NCBI GenBank assembly: GCA_026387235.1
Contig: JAPLMD010000004.1
Coordinates: 1-43,342, forward strand
DNA from: Candidatus Omnitrophota bacterium
GTDB taxonomy: Bacteria; Omnitrophota; Gorgyraeia; Gorgyraeales; Gorgyraeaceae
Direction: 5' to 3'
DNA length: 43,342 nt
The notes under the pieces: generated by a model
Database searches by the model: none
What the model saw: the letters and a program-made list of their open reading frames with translations, nothing else
Told to the model about the DNA's origin: nothing
Program-made: the position numbers and the translations under genes
Shown here: positions 9,032 through 16,462 of the stretch, in pieces
Position numbering within the stretch: position 1 is the first letter of the stretch
Layout: every line of letters starts with the position of its first letter

Positions 9032-9728
9032 CATATTAGTTGTTTCAGGCGAAGTAAGGGTAGTTACTGCCATAGCATCAGATACATCTTTGACTGTTGA
9101 TACAGCATTTTCAGATAATCCCAATGATACTTCTCCGGATAAACATACTTTTAGGTGGTCATGGCCCTTTGTTAGTATTGATCCTCGGGTAAATGTAGAG
9201 CCTGGCTTAGTCTATTATGTGGTAGTTGAGGGAGCAGGAAGCGGTGGAGCAATTCGGAACTCTGCAACCATTCCTACAAGCTATGACTATGTTACAATAA
9301 ACGCCTCTGTTTATCAATCTCCCAGCGGTACATTTAATGCCAGCCCTACAGAAACGACTACTAGTATGTATGGCTTGGTAGATGTTCAGGTTGAAGATAG
9401 ATTAAGAGATGATGTCTGGTATTCGAGTGATGGCAGTAATTGGACGCAAGCTACGTCGAATGCTGCTTTTGGTTTAAGATCGAGCTATAGCTGCGAGGTT
9501 TTTGACAATAAGATGTGGGTTATTGGCGGAACTTTGCCTCAGTACTGCAGGCAGAAAGATGCCTGGTGGTCAACTGACGGCGCTAACTGGACGCGGGCTA
9601 CTTCAGCAGCCTGGGCAAACACCAGAGCTATGGATGCCAGTGTAGTTTTTAAAAATAGGCTATGGACATTTACCAGATGTGTTGGTGATAATGTACAGTA
9701 TACGAACAGCGACTACTGGAATCCGTAA
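8949..9728 (+). CDS. 3' part of the frameshifted DUF2341-LamG-kelch protein
   Basis: This frame continues the protein lost at about 8957. It contains the rest of a DUF4082-like domain, including a strand-rich insert (STTVTGVGTQF ... VRVVTAIASDTSLTVD) of a type common in phage-like structural proteins. It then resumes the kelch-like repeats with DDVWYSSDGSNWTQAT, MWVIGG and DAWWSTDGANWTRAT, matching the upstream half. No ribosome-binding site or signal peptide precedes it, so it is unlikely to be an independent gene. Either the assembly has a one-base error or the gene is a recent pseudogene. The stop at 9726-9728 is followed closely by the next gene's Shine-Dalgarno site. Confidence 0.72.
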   Translation: MMLSIDPIASTTVTGVGTQFLTQLAVDNILVVSGEVRVVTAIASDTSLTVDTAFSDNPNDTSPDKHTFRWSWPFVSIDPRVNVEPGLVYYVVVEGAGSGGAIRNSATIPTSYDYVTINASVYQSPSGTFNASPTETTTSMYGLVDVQVEDRLRDDVWYSSDGSNWTQATSNAAFGLRSSYSCEVFDNKMWVIGGTLPQYCRQKDAWWSTDGANWTRATSAAWANTRAMDASVVFKNRLWTFTRCVGDNVQYTNSDYWNP

Positions 9729-9742
9729 ATATAGGAGGAAAG

Positions 9743-10318
9743 ATGCGTTATAGGGTAAATATTGCAGGGATAATATATGTGGCTGTGATATTAGTTGTAT
9801 CGGAAAGTTGCATGGCTATAGATAATAAGCAGTCTAAGCAGGATATTGCGCAGACTGTGACGCAACCAGAGGTTCAGATGGCGCAAAAACTGCAGAAAGA
9901 GGGCAAGGCTAGTAAAGCGCTTCTGCACTGGGAGGCAGCGGCTAAATTACAGCCGGATAATATAGAGCTTACTAAACAGCTCGGCATGATGTATATTGTC
10001 GCTAAAAAATACGAGCCTGCAAAAAAGATTTTTGAAAGGATTATTTCATCCCAGGAACTGCTTATTGTTAAACAGGAAGCAATAGCCCAGCTTATCAAGA
10101 TAGCAAAAGAAGAAAAAAGCCTTGACAAGTTTATCTCTGATGCTGAAACAGGCATTGCCAAAGAACCTGAGAATGATGGAAACTACAGGAAACTTATAGA
10201 GGTTTATATTTCTACTGGAAAAACTCGCATGGCAGAGGATATGCTTAAAAAGGCAGTGAAAAAGTTTCCATCTAACCCTCAGTTTAAAGTGATGCTGGAG
10301 GGAGTTAAAAAACGCTGA
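9743..10318 (+). CDS. Small exported TPR protein
   Basis: This 191-residue protein starts at ATG 9743 with taggaggaaag just upstream. An N-terminal hydrophobic stretch (IAGIIYVAVILVV) ends near SCMA-ID. This is a likely signal peptide cleaved after CMA; the cysteine is not in a good lipobox. From about residue 45 there are three or four tetratricopeptide repeats (ASKALLHWEAAAKLQPDN, YEPAKKIFERI, GKTRMAEDMLKKAVKKFPSN). It should be a periplasmic protein-protein interaction module. It sits between the kelch/LamG protein and the five-LamG protein in the same orientation with short gaps, so it may help export or assembly of these large secreted proteins. That is inference from position only. Confidence 0.8.
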   Translation: MRYRVNIAGIIYVAVILVVSESCMAIDNKQSKQDIAQTVTQPEVQMAQKLQKEGKASKALLHWEAAAKLQPDNIELTKQLGMMYIVAKKYEPAKKIFERIISSQELLIVKQEAIAQLIKIAKEEKSLDKFISDAETGIAKEPENDGNYRKLIEVYISTGKTRMAEDMLKKAVKKFPSNPQFKVMLEGVKKR

Positions 10319-10357
10319 AACCACGCGGAACATGTGTGGTTATAGAGGGTAATAACT

Positions 10358-13300
10358 ATGCTCAATAAAAGGTCGTTCAAGGTCTTTCTGGTATTTTTGC
10401 TTCTTTACACATTACACGTTACACATTACACAAACATTGCGTCTTGCGCTGACAAAGGCAACCCTCCAGTCGCCCACTGGAGGGTTGACGAAGGCGGAGG
10501 ACCGACTGCATATGACGAGAGCGCGAATAACAATGACGGGACGCTTTATAACCATACAAAATTCGTGCCTGGCAAAATAGGCAAGGCATTGAGTTTTGAT
10601 GGAACAGATGATTATGTGGGTTTTTCAACTGTGCCTCTTACAGCCATTGATAATTGGACACTGGAAGCCTGGATAAATCCTTCTAATTTATCCCAGATGG
10701 GCATTGCTGTTTCTAATGGACCTGATAATGGCACCAGCACTTATAATGGTTATGCTTTTGGAGTTGGAAATGGGAGCGGGAGTCCAGGGAATAAGCTTCA
10801 GGGGCTTTTGCCTGGTGTAGCTTTTCTGGACAGCGGTTATACTTTTCCTTCTGCTAATCAGTGGTATCATGTTGTAATGCTGAGGGCTTCCGGGACTATA
10901 AAGTTTTATGTTAATGGTACTCAAACCTCTAACACATTTAATAACGTTCCGGTTACGCCAACAGCGTTTTATATAGGCTCTCAAACCGGAATCAGATATT
11001 TTAACGGCCTTATAGATGATGTCCGTGTTTATAACTACGCCCGCACAGCTGACCAGATACTCGTGGATTATAATAATGGCGCTGCCAGCCGCATAGGCGC
11101 AGGAACTGACCCGAATGAAGGCACTCTGCCTGTAGCTTATTGGCCGCTTAATGAAAACACTGGGACCACTGCGTATGACAGAAGTGGCAATGGGAATAAT
11201 GGAACGATTACTAATGCGGCTTGGGCTCCAGGTAAAGACAGCCCCGCGTTAAGCTTTGACGGTTCTGGCGATTATATAAACGCCGGCACAGGTGGTAACA
11301 TTATTACAGGCGCTCTTACTATAGAGGCATGGATTTATCCTACTGTTGTAGGGGGGAACTATAGAGCCATTGTTCAGAAAAGAGATGGTTCAGGTACTCA
11401 GTATGAATTCTATCTCTATACTTCAAATGGTGCTTTAAGTTATTATAATGGCACTCAATATATCTCTTCCTATATACCGCTGCTGAACAAATGGACTCAT
11501 GTGGCAGTTGTTAATAACAGTGATCTCAACAGCAACCTGAAACTTTATGCTGATGGAGTGGAAGTATATTCTAATGCTGGAGTAACAATACCTTCGTTTC
11601 CAACCGCTGCTTTATATATAGGAAGCATATATACCGGCGGAGAGACGTTTTCAGGTAAAATAGATGATGTAAAGATTTACGACTATGCCCGCACCCCAGC
11701 CCAGATAGCCTATGACTATAATAAAGGTAAGCCAGTGGCGCATTATAAGTTTGACGAAGGCGGAGGGAAAGTTGCGTATAATGAATTTGGCAATATTCAG
11801 CCAAATAATATTCCAAACCTGAAATTCTGGCTTAAGGCAGATGCTATCACCGGATTATCAGATGGAAGCTCAGTGAGTACATGGTCAGATTCTTCAGGTA
11901 ATGGTATTAATTTTACTCAGCCTACTGGGTCCAGACAGCCTGTTTATAAGGTGAATATTATTAATGGATGTCCTGTACTGAGGCTTGCAGCTGCTTCGCA
12001 GCAGACCATGACAAATTCAACAACTTTTACAAACCCTGTTACTGTAATTTACTTATCGCGTGAGACAGGCGGCACTAACGGAAGATTACTTACAGCCTTG
12101 AACAATAACTGGCTCATGGGTTACTGGGGTGGAGCCAGGCAGCAGGCTTATTTTGAGGGTTGGGTATCGAGTTCTGGAACTCCTGCGGCAGATACTAATT
12201 GGCACATCTATAGTTCAGTCCAGACAGGCTCATTGTCAACTTTATATGAGGATGGCGTGCAGATAGCAAGCAATGCGAATGGAGTTGCCGCCCCGAACGG
12301 CTTATGCCTGTCCGGCTATCTTGGATCAAGTGAATTTACAGACGGAGATATAGCGGAAGTGATAATGTATAATTCAGCGCTTTCAACTGACGACCGCATG
12401 TCTGTAGAAAATTACTTAAAGAATAAATATATGTCGGCAAATGCTTCCGGCTACGGTATATTGGTTGGCGATACGAAATTTGTGGATGGGAAGATTGGCA
12501 AAGCAGTGGATCTTGACGGAACAGATGATTATGTTGATGTTGCAGGTTTTACAATAGGTGGGATTCTAACAGTAGAAGCATGGGTCTATAATAGAAATGT
12601 GTATGCAAACTGGGCGAGGGTTATGGATTTTGGAAATGGAACGCCAAGCGATAATCTTTTAATAGCTAACTATGGAACCACCGGGAGGCTGGCAGCGGAT
12701 GGGTTTACTGGAACTAGCGAGGCGATGGTTATAACCGATGATGTATTTCCTCAAAATACCTGGGTGCATGTCGCTTGTATTTTTAATGGCGGTAACAGTA
12801 AAATATACTGGAACGGCCAGTTAAAAAAGACAGGGACTACCAGTACCCTGAACAATGTGTTGCGCACCAACTGTTTTATTGGCAGGAGTAATTGGGCAGC
12901 GGATCCGTATTTTAATGGCATGATGGATGATTTTAGGATTTATAATTATGAACGCACAGCCGATCAGGTAATGCAGGATTATAATGCAGGGTTTGTCAGC
13001 AGGATTGGCGCTCCAAGCGCTGGCACAGCTGACCCGTGGGGTGGAGCAATGCCAGTGGCGTGGTGGAAACTTGATGAAAATACAGGCGCATTGGCGCAGG
13101 ATACAAGCGGGAATGGAAATAATGGAACTCTGACCAATGGTCCTGTATGGGTACCTGGCAAAAATGGGCCTGCTTTAAGCTTTGATGGAAATGATGACAA
13201 GATTAATATTACAGATACGACTGGAAGTGTGTTAGATATAACAGGCAATTTAACAATAGAATGTCGGATTTATTCTACTTTAAATGACGGTACAAATTAC

Positions 13301-14314
13301 CGCCTATTTATTAACAAGGATAACCATCATGAATTAGGATTGACTCCTGCAGGAGTAGTTTTTTGGGCGATGAGTAATAATTGGAACTTTAACTTAACAG
13401 GATATACTTTGCCTTTGAGTCAGTGGGTGCATCTTGCTTTTGTTTATGATCAAAGCACAGTTAAACTTTATGCCAATGGTGTACAGGTGTATTCTGCTAA
13501 TCAGTCTGGCGCATTGACTCCGAATGATAATCCATTAGTTTTAGGTTGGAGGCTTTCTGGGGATAAGCCTTTAAGTGGCAAACTAGACGATGTCAAAATC
13601 TATAATTACGCCCGCACCCAGGCCCAGGTTGCCTGGGATTATAATGGCGCTAAGCCAGTCGGCCACTGGAGGTTTAATGAGGCTACAAGCGGCGCGGTTT
13701 CGACATCAGCCGGCGCAATAAAAGACGATTCAGGTAATTATAATGGCACAGCCTCAGCTACTACCTTCAGTTATGCAGCTGGCAAATATGGCGGAGCGCT
13801 TAATTTTGACGGGAATGATTATGTGTCGATCGGCAGTTTAGGTTCGTTTCCAACAACTGGTTCGTTAAGCTTCTGGGTCAATGCTACTGGAATGGCGAAT
13901 TACCGCAATCCCTTTACCACCAAGAGGGCAGGGGGGAATGCTGGGATAAGGTTTGAAGAAAATGCGAGCGGAAATTTTGGTGCTGTGATAGGCAATGATG
14001 GAGGCACATTTCTTAGTCATGCCTATATTTCCTCTGGTATGCAGACAAGTCGCTGGTATCATGTTACTTTAGTATGGGATACTTCAGCAAATAATGTCAA
14101 AGGATATTTGGATGGTATACAGGTTTTTAATGATAGTCATACCCTTTGGCCGACTACACTGCCGGATCTCGCTGTAGGTACAGGGTTCTCGAATGACGCT
14201 GAACGGCAATGGTATGGCTTAGTTGATGACGTCCGCATTTACAACTACGTCCGCACCGCTGACCAAATTCTGCAGGACTATAATAACGGCGCCTCATCCC
14301 GCCTCGGCGATTAA
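10358..14314 (+). CDS. Five-LamG-domain secreted protein, candidate lipoprotein
   Basis: The 1318-residue product has a signal sequence (KVFLVFLLLYTL) ending at IASC with Cys30, a good lipobox, so it may be lipid-anchored. Five LamG/concanavalin-like domains start at about residues 37, 258, 459, 897 and 1098. Each opens with a PVAxWxLDEnxG-type strand and closes with DDVRIYNYARTADQILxDYNNG. The third is interrupted after YNEFGN by a different concanavalin-like domain (about 482-695, NIPNLKFWLKADAITGLSDGS ... AEVIMYNSALS) and resumes at LVGDTKFVDGKIGKAVDLDGTDDYV. LamG domains bind sugars or proteins in known families; the ligand here is unknown. The start follows agagggtaataact. The leader region is built partly from short acacattacac repeats. 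Confidence 0.88.
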   Translation: MLNKRSFKVFLVFLLLYTLHVTHYTNIASCADKGNPPVAHWRVDEGGGPTAYDESANNNDGTLYNHTKFVPGKIGKALSFDGTDDYVGFSTVPLTAIDNWTLEAWINPSNLSQMGIAVSNGPDNGTSTYNGYAFGVGNGSGSPGNKLQGLLPGVAFLDSGYTFPSANQWYHVVMLRASGTIKFYVNGTQTSNTFNNVPVTPTAFYIGSQTGIRYFNGLIDDVRVYNYARTADQILVDYNNGAASRIGAGTDPNEGTLPVAYWPLNENTGTTAYDRSGNGNNGTITNAAWAPGKDSPALSFDGSGDYINAGTGGNIITGALTIEAWIYPTVVGGNYRAIVQKRDGSGTQYEFYLYTSNGALSYYNGTQYISSYIPLLNKWTHVAVVNNSDLNSNLKLYADGVEVYSNAGVTIPSFPTAALYIGSIYTGGETFSGKIDDVKIYDYARTPAQIAYDYNKGKPVAHYKFDEGGGKVAYNEFGNIQPNNIPNLKFWLKADAITGLSDGSSVSTWSDSSGNGINFTQPTGSRQPVYKVNIINGCPVLRLAAASQQTMTNSTTFTNPVTVIYLSRETGGTNGRLLTALNNNWLMGYWGGARQQAYFEGWVSSSGTPAADTNWHIYSSVQTGSLSTLYEDGVQIASNANGVAAPNGLCLSGYLGSSEFTDGDIAEVIMYNSALSTDDRMSVENYLKNKYMSANASGYGILVGDTKFVDGKIGKAVDLDGTDDYVDVAGFTIGGILTVEAWVYNRNVYANWARVMDFGNGTPSDNLLIANYGTTGRLAADGFTGTSEAMVITDDVFPQNTWVHVACIFNGGNSKIYWNGQLKKTGTTSTLNNVLRTNCFIGRSNWAADPYFNGMMDDFRIYNYERTADQVMQDYNAGFVSRIGAPSAGTADPWGGAMPVAWWKLDENTGALAQDTSGNGNNGTLTNGPVWVPGKNGPALSFDGNDDKINITDTTGSVLDITGNLTIECRIYSTLNDGTNYRLFINKDNHHELGLTPAGVVFWAMSNNWNFNLTGYTLPLSQWVHLAFVYDQSTVKLYANGVQVYSANQSGALTPNDNPLVLGWRLSGDKPLSGKLDDVKIYNYARTQAQVAWDYNGAKPVGHWRFNEATSGAVSTSAGAIKDDSGNYNGTASATTFSYAAGKYGGALNFDGNDYVSIGSLGSFPTTGSLSFWVNATGMANYRNPFTTKRAGGNAGIRFEENASGNFGAVIGNDGGTFLSHAYISSGMQTSRWYHVTLVWDTSANNVKGYLDGIQVFNDSHTLWPTTLPDLAVGTGFSNDAERQWYGLVDDVRIYNYVRTADQILQDYNNGASSRLGD

Positions 14315-14315
14315 G

Positions 14316-14341
14316 AATAAAAACAACCGCGGTTTTTATTT
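14316..14341. terminator. Bidirectional terminator between convergent genes
   Basis: The stem aataaaaac / gtttttatt (14316-14324 with 14332-14340) surrounds a GC-rich centre (aaccgcg). A-rich and T-rich flanks fit termination in both directions. It lies right after the LamG stop and overlaps the stop of the minus-strand ATPase. Confidence 0.6.
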
Positions 14342-14983
14342 TAAGGTGAACCTATTTAGGAAATTTGACGCGGTTTGTTCATCGTTTGTGGCGATTAAAA
14401 CAGTGCAGCCGTATTTTTGATTCAGATCTTTCAGGATATCTATTATCTTTTTAGCATTGGTATCATCCAGATTGGCAGTGGGTTCATCTGCCAGGATTAT
14501 AGATGGAAAATTCACCATGGCCCGCATGATAGCAACCCTTTGCTGTTCCCCAGAACTGAGTTCCTGAGGAAGGTGTTCAAGCCTTTCCTTAAGGCCTATT
14601 TTTTCAGCGAATTCTAAAACCCTTTCTATTTTTTTAGCGTTATCCCTGTCTAGAAGGACAGGTAATATTATATTGTCTTTTGCCTTGAGATTCGGCAAAA
14701 GATTAAAGGATTGAAAGATAAAGCCTATCTTTTGTTTTCTGAGATCAGCCAATCCATCGGATTCCAGGCCGGATATATCTATTCCGTCTATTGTGATTTT
14801 TCCTGAGGTAGGCTTGTCTATCGCCCCTATGATATTCATCAAGGTAGTTTTTCCGGCGCCTGACTGCCCGAAGATGACAAGCGCTTCCTGATCTTTTATA
14901 TCCAAGTTTATATTTTCAAGCACTCTGAGCTCTTTATTATTTGTTTTAAATACCTTAGTTATATTTTCTAATTTTATAGCCAT
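14336..14983 (-). CDS. ABC transporter ATP-binding protein, LolD/MacB type
   Basis: This 215-residue cytoplasmic ATPase shows the complete ABC signature set: Walker A GQSGAGKTT, Q-loop FQSFNLLP, signature LSSGEQQRVAIMRAM, Walker B IILADEPT and D-loop NLDD. Length and sequence fit the LolD/MacB/FtsE group that powers FtsX-type permeases. It starts three bases after the stop of the upstream permease on the same strand, so the two are almost certainly co-transcribed and form one transporter. The substrate cannot be told from sequence. Lipoprotein release, peptide or macrolide-type efflux and envelope signalling are all possible for this group. Confidence 0.93.
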   Translation of the reverse strand: MAIKLENITKVFKTNNKELRVLENINLDIKDQEALVIFGQSGAGKTTLMNIIGAIDKPTSGKITIDGIDISGLESDGLADLRKQKIGFIFQSFNLLPNLKAKDNIILPVLLDRDNAKKIERVLEFAEKIGLKERLEHLPQELSSGEQQRVAIMRAMVNFPSIILADEPTANLDDTNAKKIIDILKDLNQKYGCTVLIATNDEQTASNFLNRFTLK

Positions 14984-14986
14984 TTT

Positions 14987-16342
14987 TTATATTTTTTTTA
15001 TAGCGTCTGCCGGCGTAAGCTTTAAAATTTTTTGCAATCTGAGATATGCGGATATTGTTTGTATGACTACAGCAGCTGATATTGAATACAAAAAGATGTT
15101 TATGGAAAATGGAATCGAAACCCTGAGAACATTTTTTGCAAGATGCTGCGAACACGGAGGGTATGGATTTAGGTAGTAAGGCAATAGAGAAGGAAGGTTT
15201 ATTCTATGAATAAGGCTTGCCAGATAGCCCAATAATGCTCCTATCAATCCGCCTGTAATCGCAAGTATCATGTTTTCTGTAATTATGAGTTTTATTATAT
15301 TTTTGTCCATCCATCCGACAGCTTTTAATATTCCTATTTCGCCGGAACGTTCCAGCGTGGAGGCAAAGGCTGTTTTTATGATGAATAAAATAGAGATAGC
15401 CAGTGTTATGAAGAATATTGCCAGCATCAGGCTCTGGGTAATGTTTGAAAGCCCGGCAATGGCTTTGAGAAAATCACCGGAGGCAGTGACGGTCGCATTC
15501 TGGTCTATGGATTTTTTTATAGCGCTTTTATAAAAGTCAGGGTCTGCGCCCGGCTTTAATTTAACGAATACGATATCAACTATATTGCCGCGGCCTGTCA
15601 TTTCCACGGCTGTTTTTAAAGGTATGAACGCTTGAGCGCCTGCTATCTTCGCGTCTCGGCCTGAATCAATAATGCCTATAACGCTAAATACTCTTTGGCC
15701 TAAGTTAATGGCAGATCCTGGCTTTAAATAGCGCGTCCGCGCAAAGTCTTTATCTAAGATAGCGGCGTAAGCGTCGTCTTTTGAAAAAAATCTTCCTTCT
15801 ATGCTATTTATGTTGTTCGCGTTTATAGGGCCTATATCTTTTGCTTCAGGGCTTATTCCGGCAATAACCGTAGGGCTGAAATCAGGAGTATTTGGAGGCA
15901 TTCCTGATTCGCAGAAACTGCCAGGCGGGCCATAGTCACAAGGCTCACCCTCCAGCTTCCCATTTTTTATACCAGCCATTATCTCTTGCGCGCGTTGCTT
16001 AGAGGGAGGCGGAGGGGTTGAAAATGCCCATAATATAAGGGAGCCTTCAGCTGAGGCTACGAAATCAAGAGATTTTAATTTATCTACTGCTTCAATGGGA
16101 ATGGGAGTAAAGTTCTGCGGAAGTTTTACAATAGACCACGCGCAGGGTTCGCCCTGGAGCTGGACTATTATGTCCGAACCTGTTGCCTCAAGCGGTTTAG
16201 CGAATGACTTATGCGTGCTTTTTAATATAAGGAGTACAGAAACAATAAGCGCAATGCTTATGGATATGCCGGCAAGAGAGGTAAGCGTGTTTCTGCGCCT
16301 GGTAACAAGATTTTTTAAGGCTAACTTTATTAACATGCGCAT
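14987..16342 (-). CDS. FtsX/MacB-type ABC transporter permease
   Basis: The protein has about 450 residues with the MacB-type layout. One N-terminal membrane segment (AGISISIALIVSVLLIL) is followed by a large periplasmic domain (about residues 45-290). The C-terminal FtsX domain has three segments (LAIFFITLAISILFI, AITGGLIGALLGYLA, ISAAVVIQTISAYL) and the usual EIGILKAVGW coupling motif. The periplasmic domain has unusual cysteines: GEPCAW, GEPCDYG and SFCESG, plus PPCSQ before the last segment. A promoter on this strand ends one base before ATG 16342, and its predicted +1 falls near the in-frame ATG at 16336. Met3 is therefore a serious alternative start, possibly on a leaderless mRNA. It is the partner of the adjacent ATPase. 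Confidence 0.88.
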   Translation of the reverse strand: MRMLIKLALKNLVTRRRNTLTSLAGISISIALIVSVLLILKSTHKSFAKPLEATGSDIIVQLQGEPCAWSIVKLPQNFTPIPIEAVDKLKSLDFVASAEGSLILWAFSTPPPPSKQRAQEIMAGIKNGKLEGEPCDYGPPGSFCESGMPPNTPDFSPTVIAGISPEAKDIGPINANNINSIEGRFFSKDDAYAAILDKDFARTRYLKPGSAINLGQRVFSVIGIIDSGRDAKIAGAQAFIPLKTAVEMTGRGNIVDIVFVKLKPGADPDFYKSAIKKSIDQNATVTASGDFLKAIAGLSNITQSLMLAIFFITLAISILFIIKTAFASTLERSGEIGILKAVGWMDKNIIKLIITENMILAITGGLIGALLGYLASLIHRINLPSLLPYYLNPYPPCSQHLAKNVLRVSIPFSINIFLYSISAAVVIQTISAYLRLQKILKLTPADAIKKI

Positions 16343-16371
16343 ATTGTATCATCATGCGGGTAAAATATCAA
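16343..16371 (-). promoter_or_regulatory. Sigma70-type promoter for the ABC permease/ATPase operon
   Basis: Read on the minus strand: -35 TTGATA (16371-16366), 17-bp spacer, -10 TACAAT (16348-16343). The expected +1 is about 16336, coinciding with an in-frame ATG (Met3 of the permease), so a leaderless transcript is possible. Confidence 0.65.
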
Positions 16372-16412
16372 CCCTGCAAACGTATTATTTTTGAGCTAGA
16401 ACGCGAAAATAC

Positions 16413-16440
16413 TTGACTTCTTCTAGGGCGATATTAAAAT
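16413..16440 (+). promoter_or_regulatory. Sigma70-type promoter for the O-antigen-ligase-like gene
   Basis: -35 TTGACT (16413-16418), 16-bp spacer, -10 TAAAAT (16435-16440). It is divergent from the ABC promoter. The expected +1 is at about 16447, right at the upstream in-frame ATG. Confidence 0.6.
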
Positions 16441-16462
16441 AGTCACAATGCGAGGGGAGTGC

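Noticed and set aside
10314-10346. Hairpin aaccac/gtggtt after the small TPR gene as a terminator
   Set aside because: Only six base pairs with an 11-base loop and no T-run.
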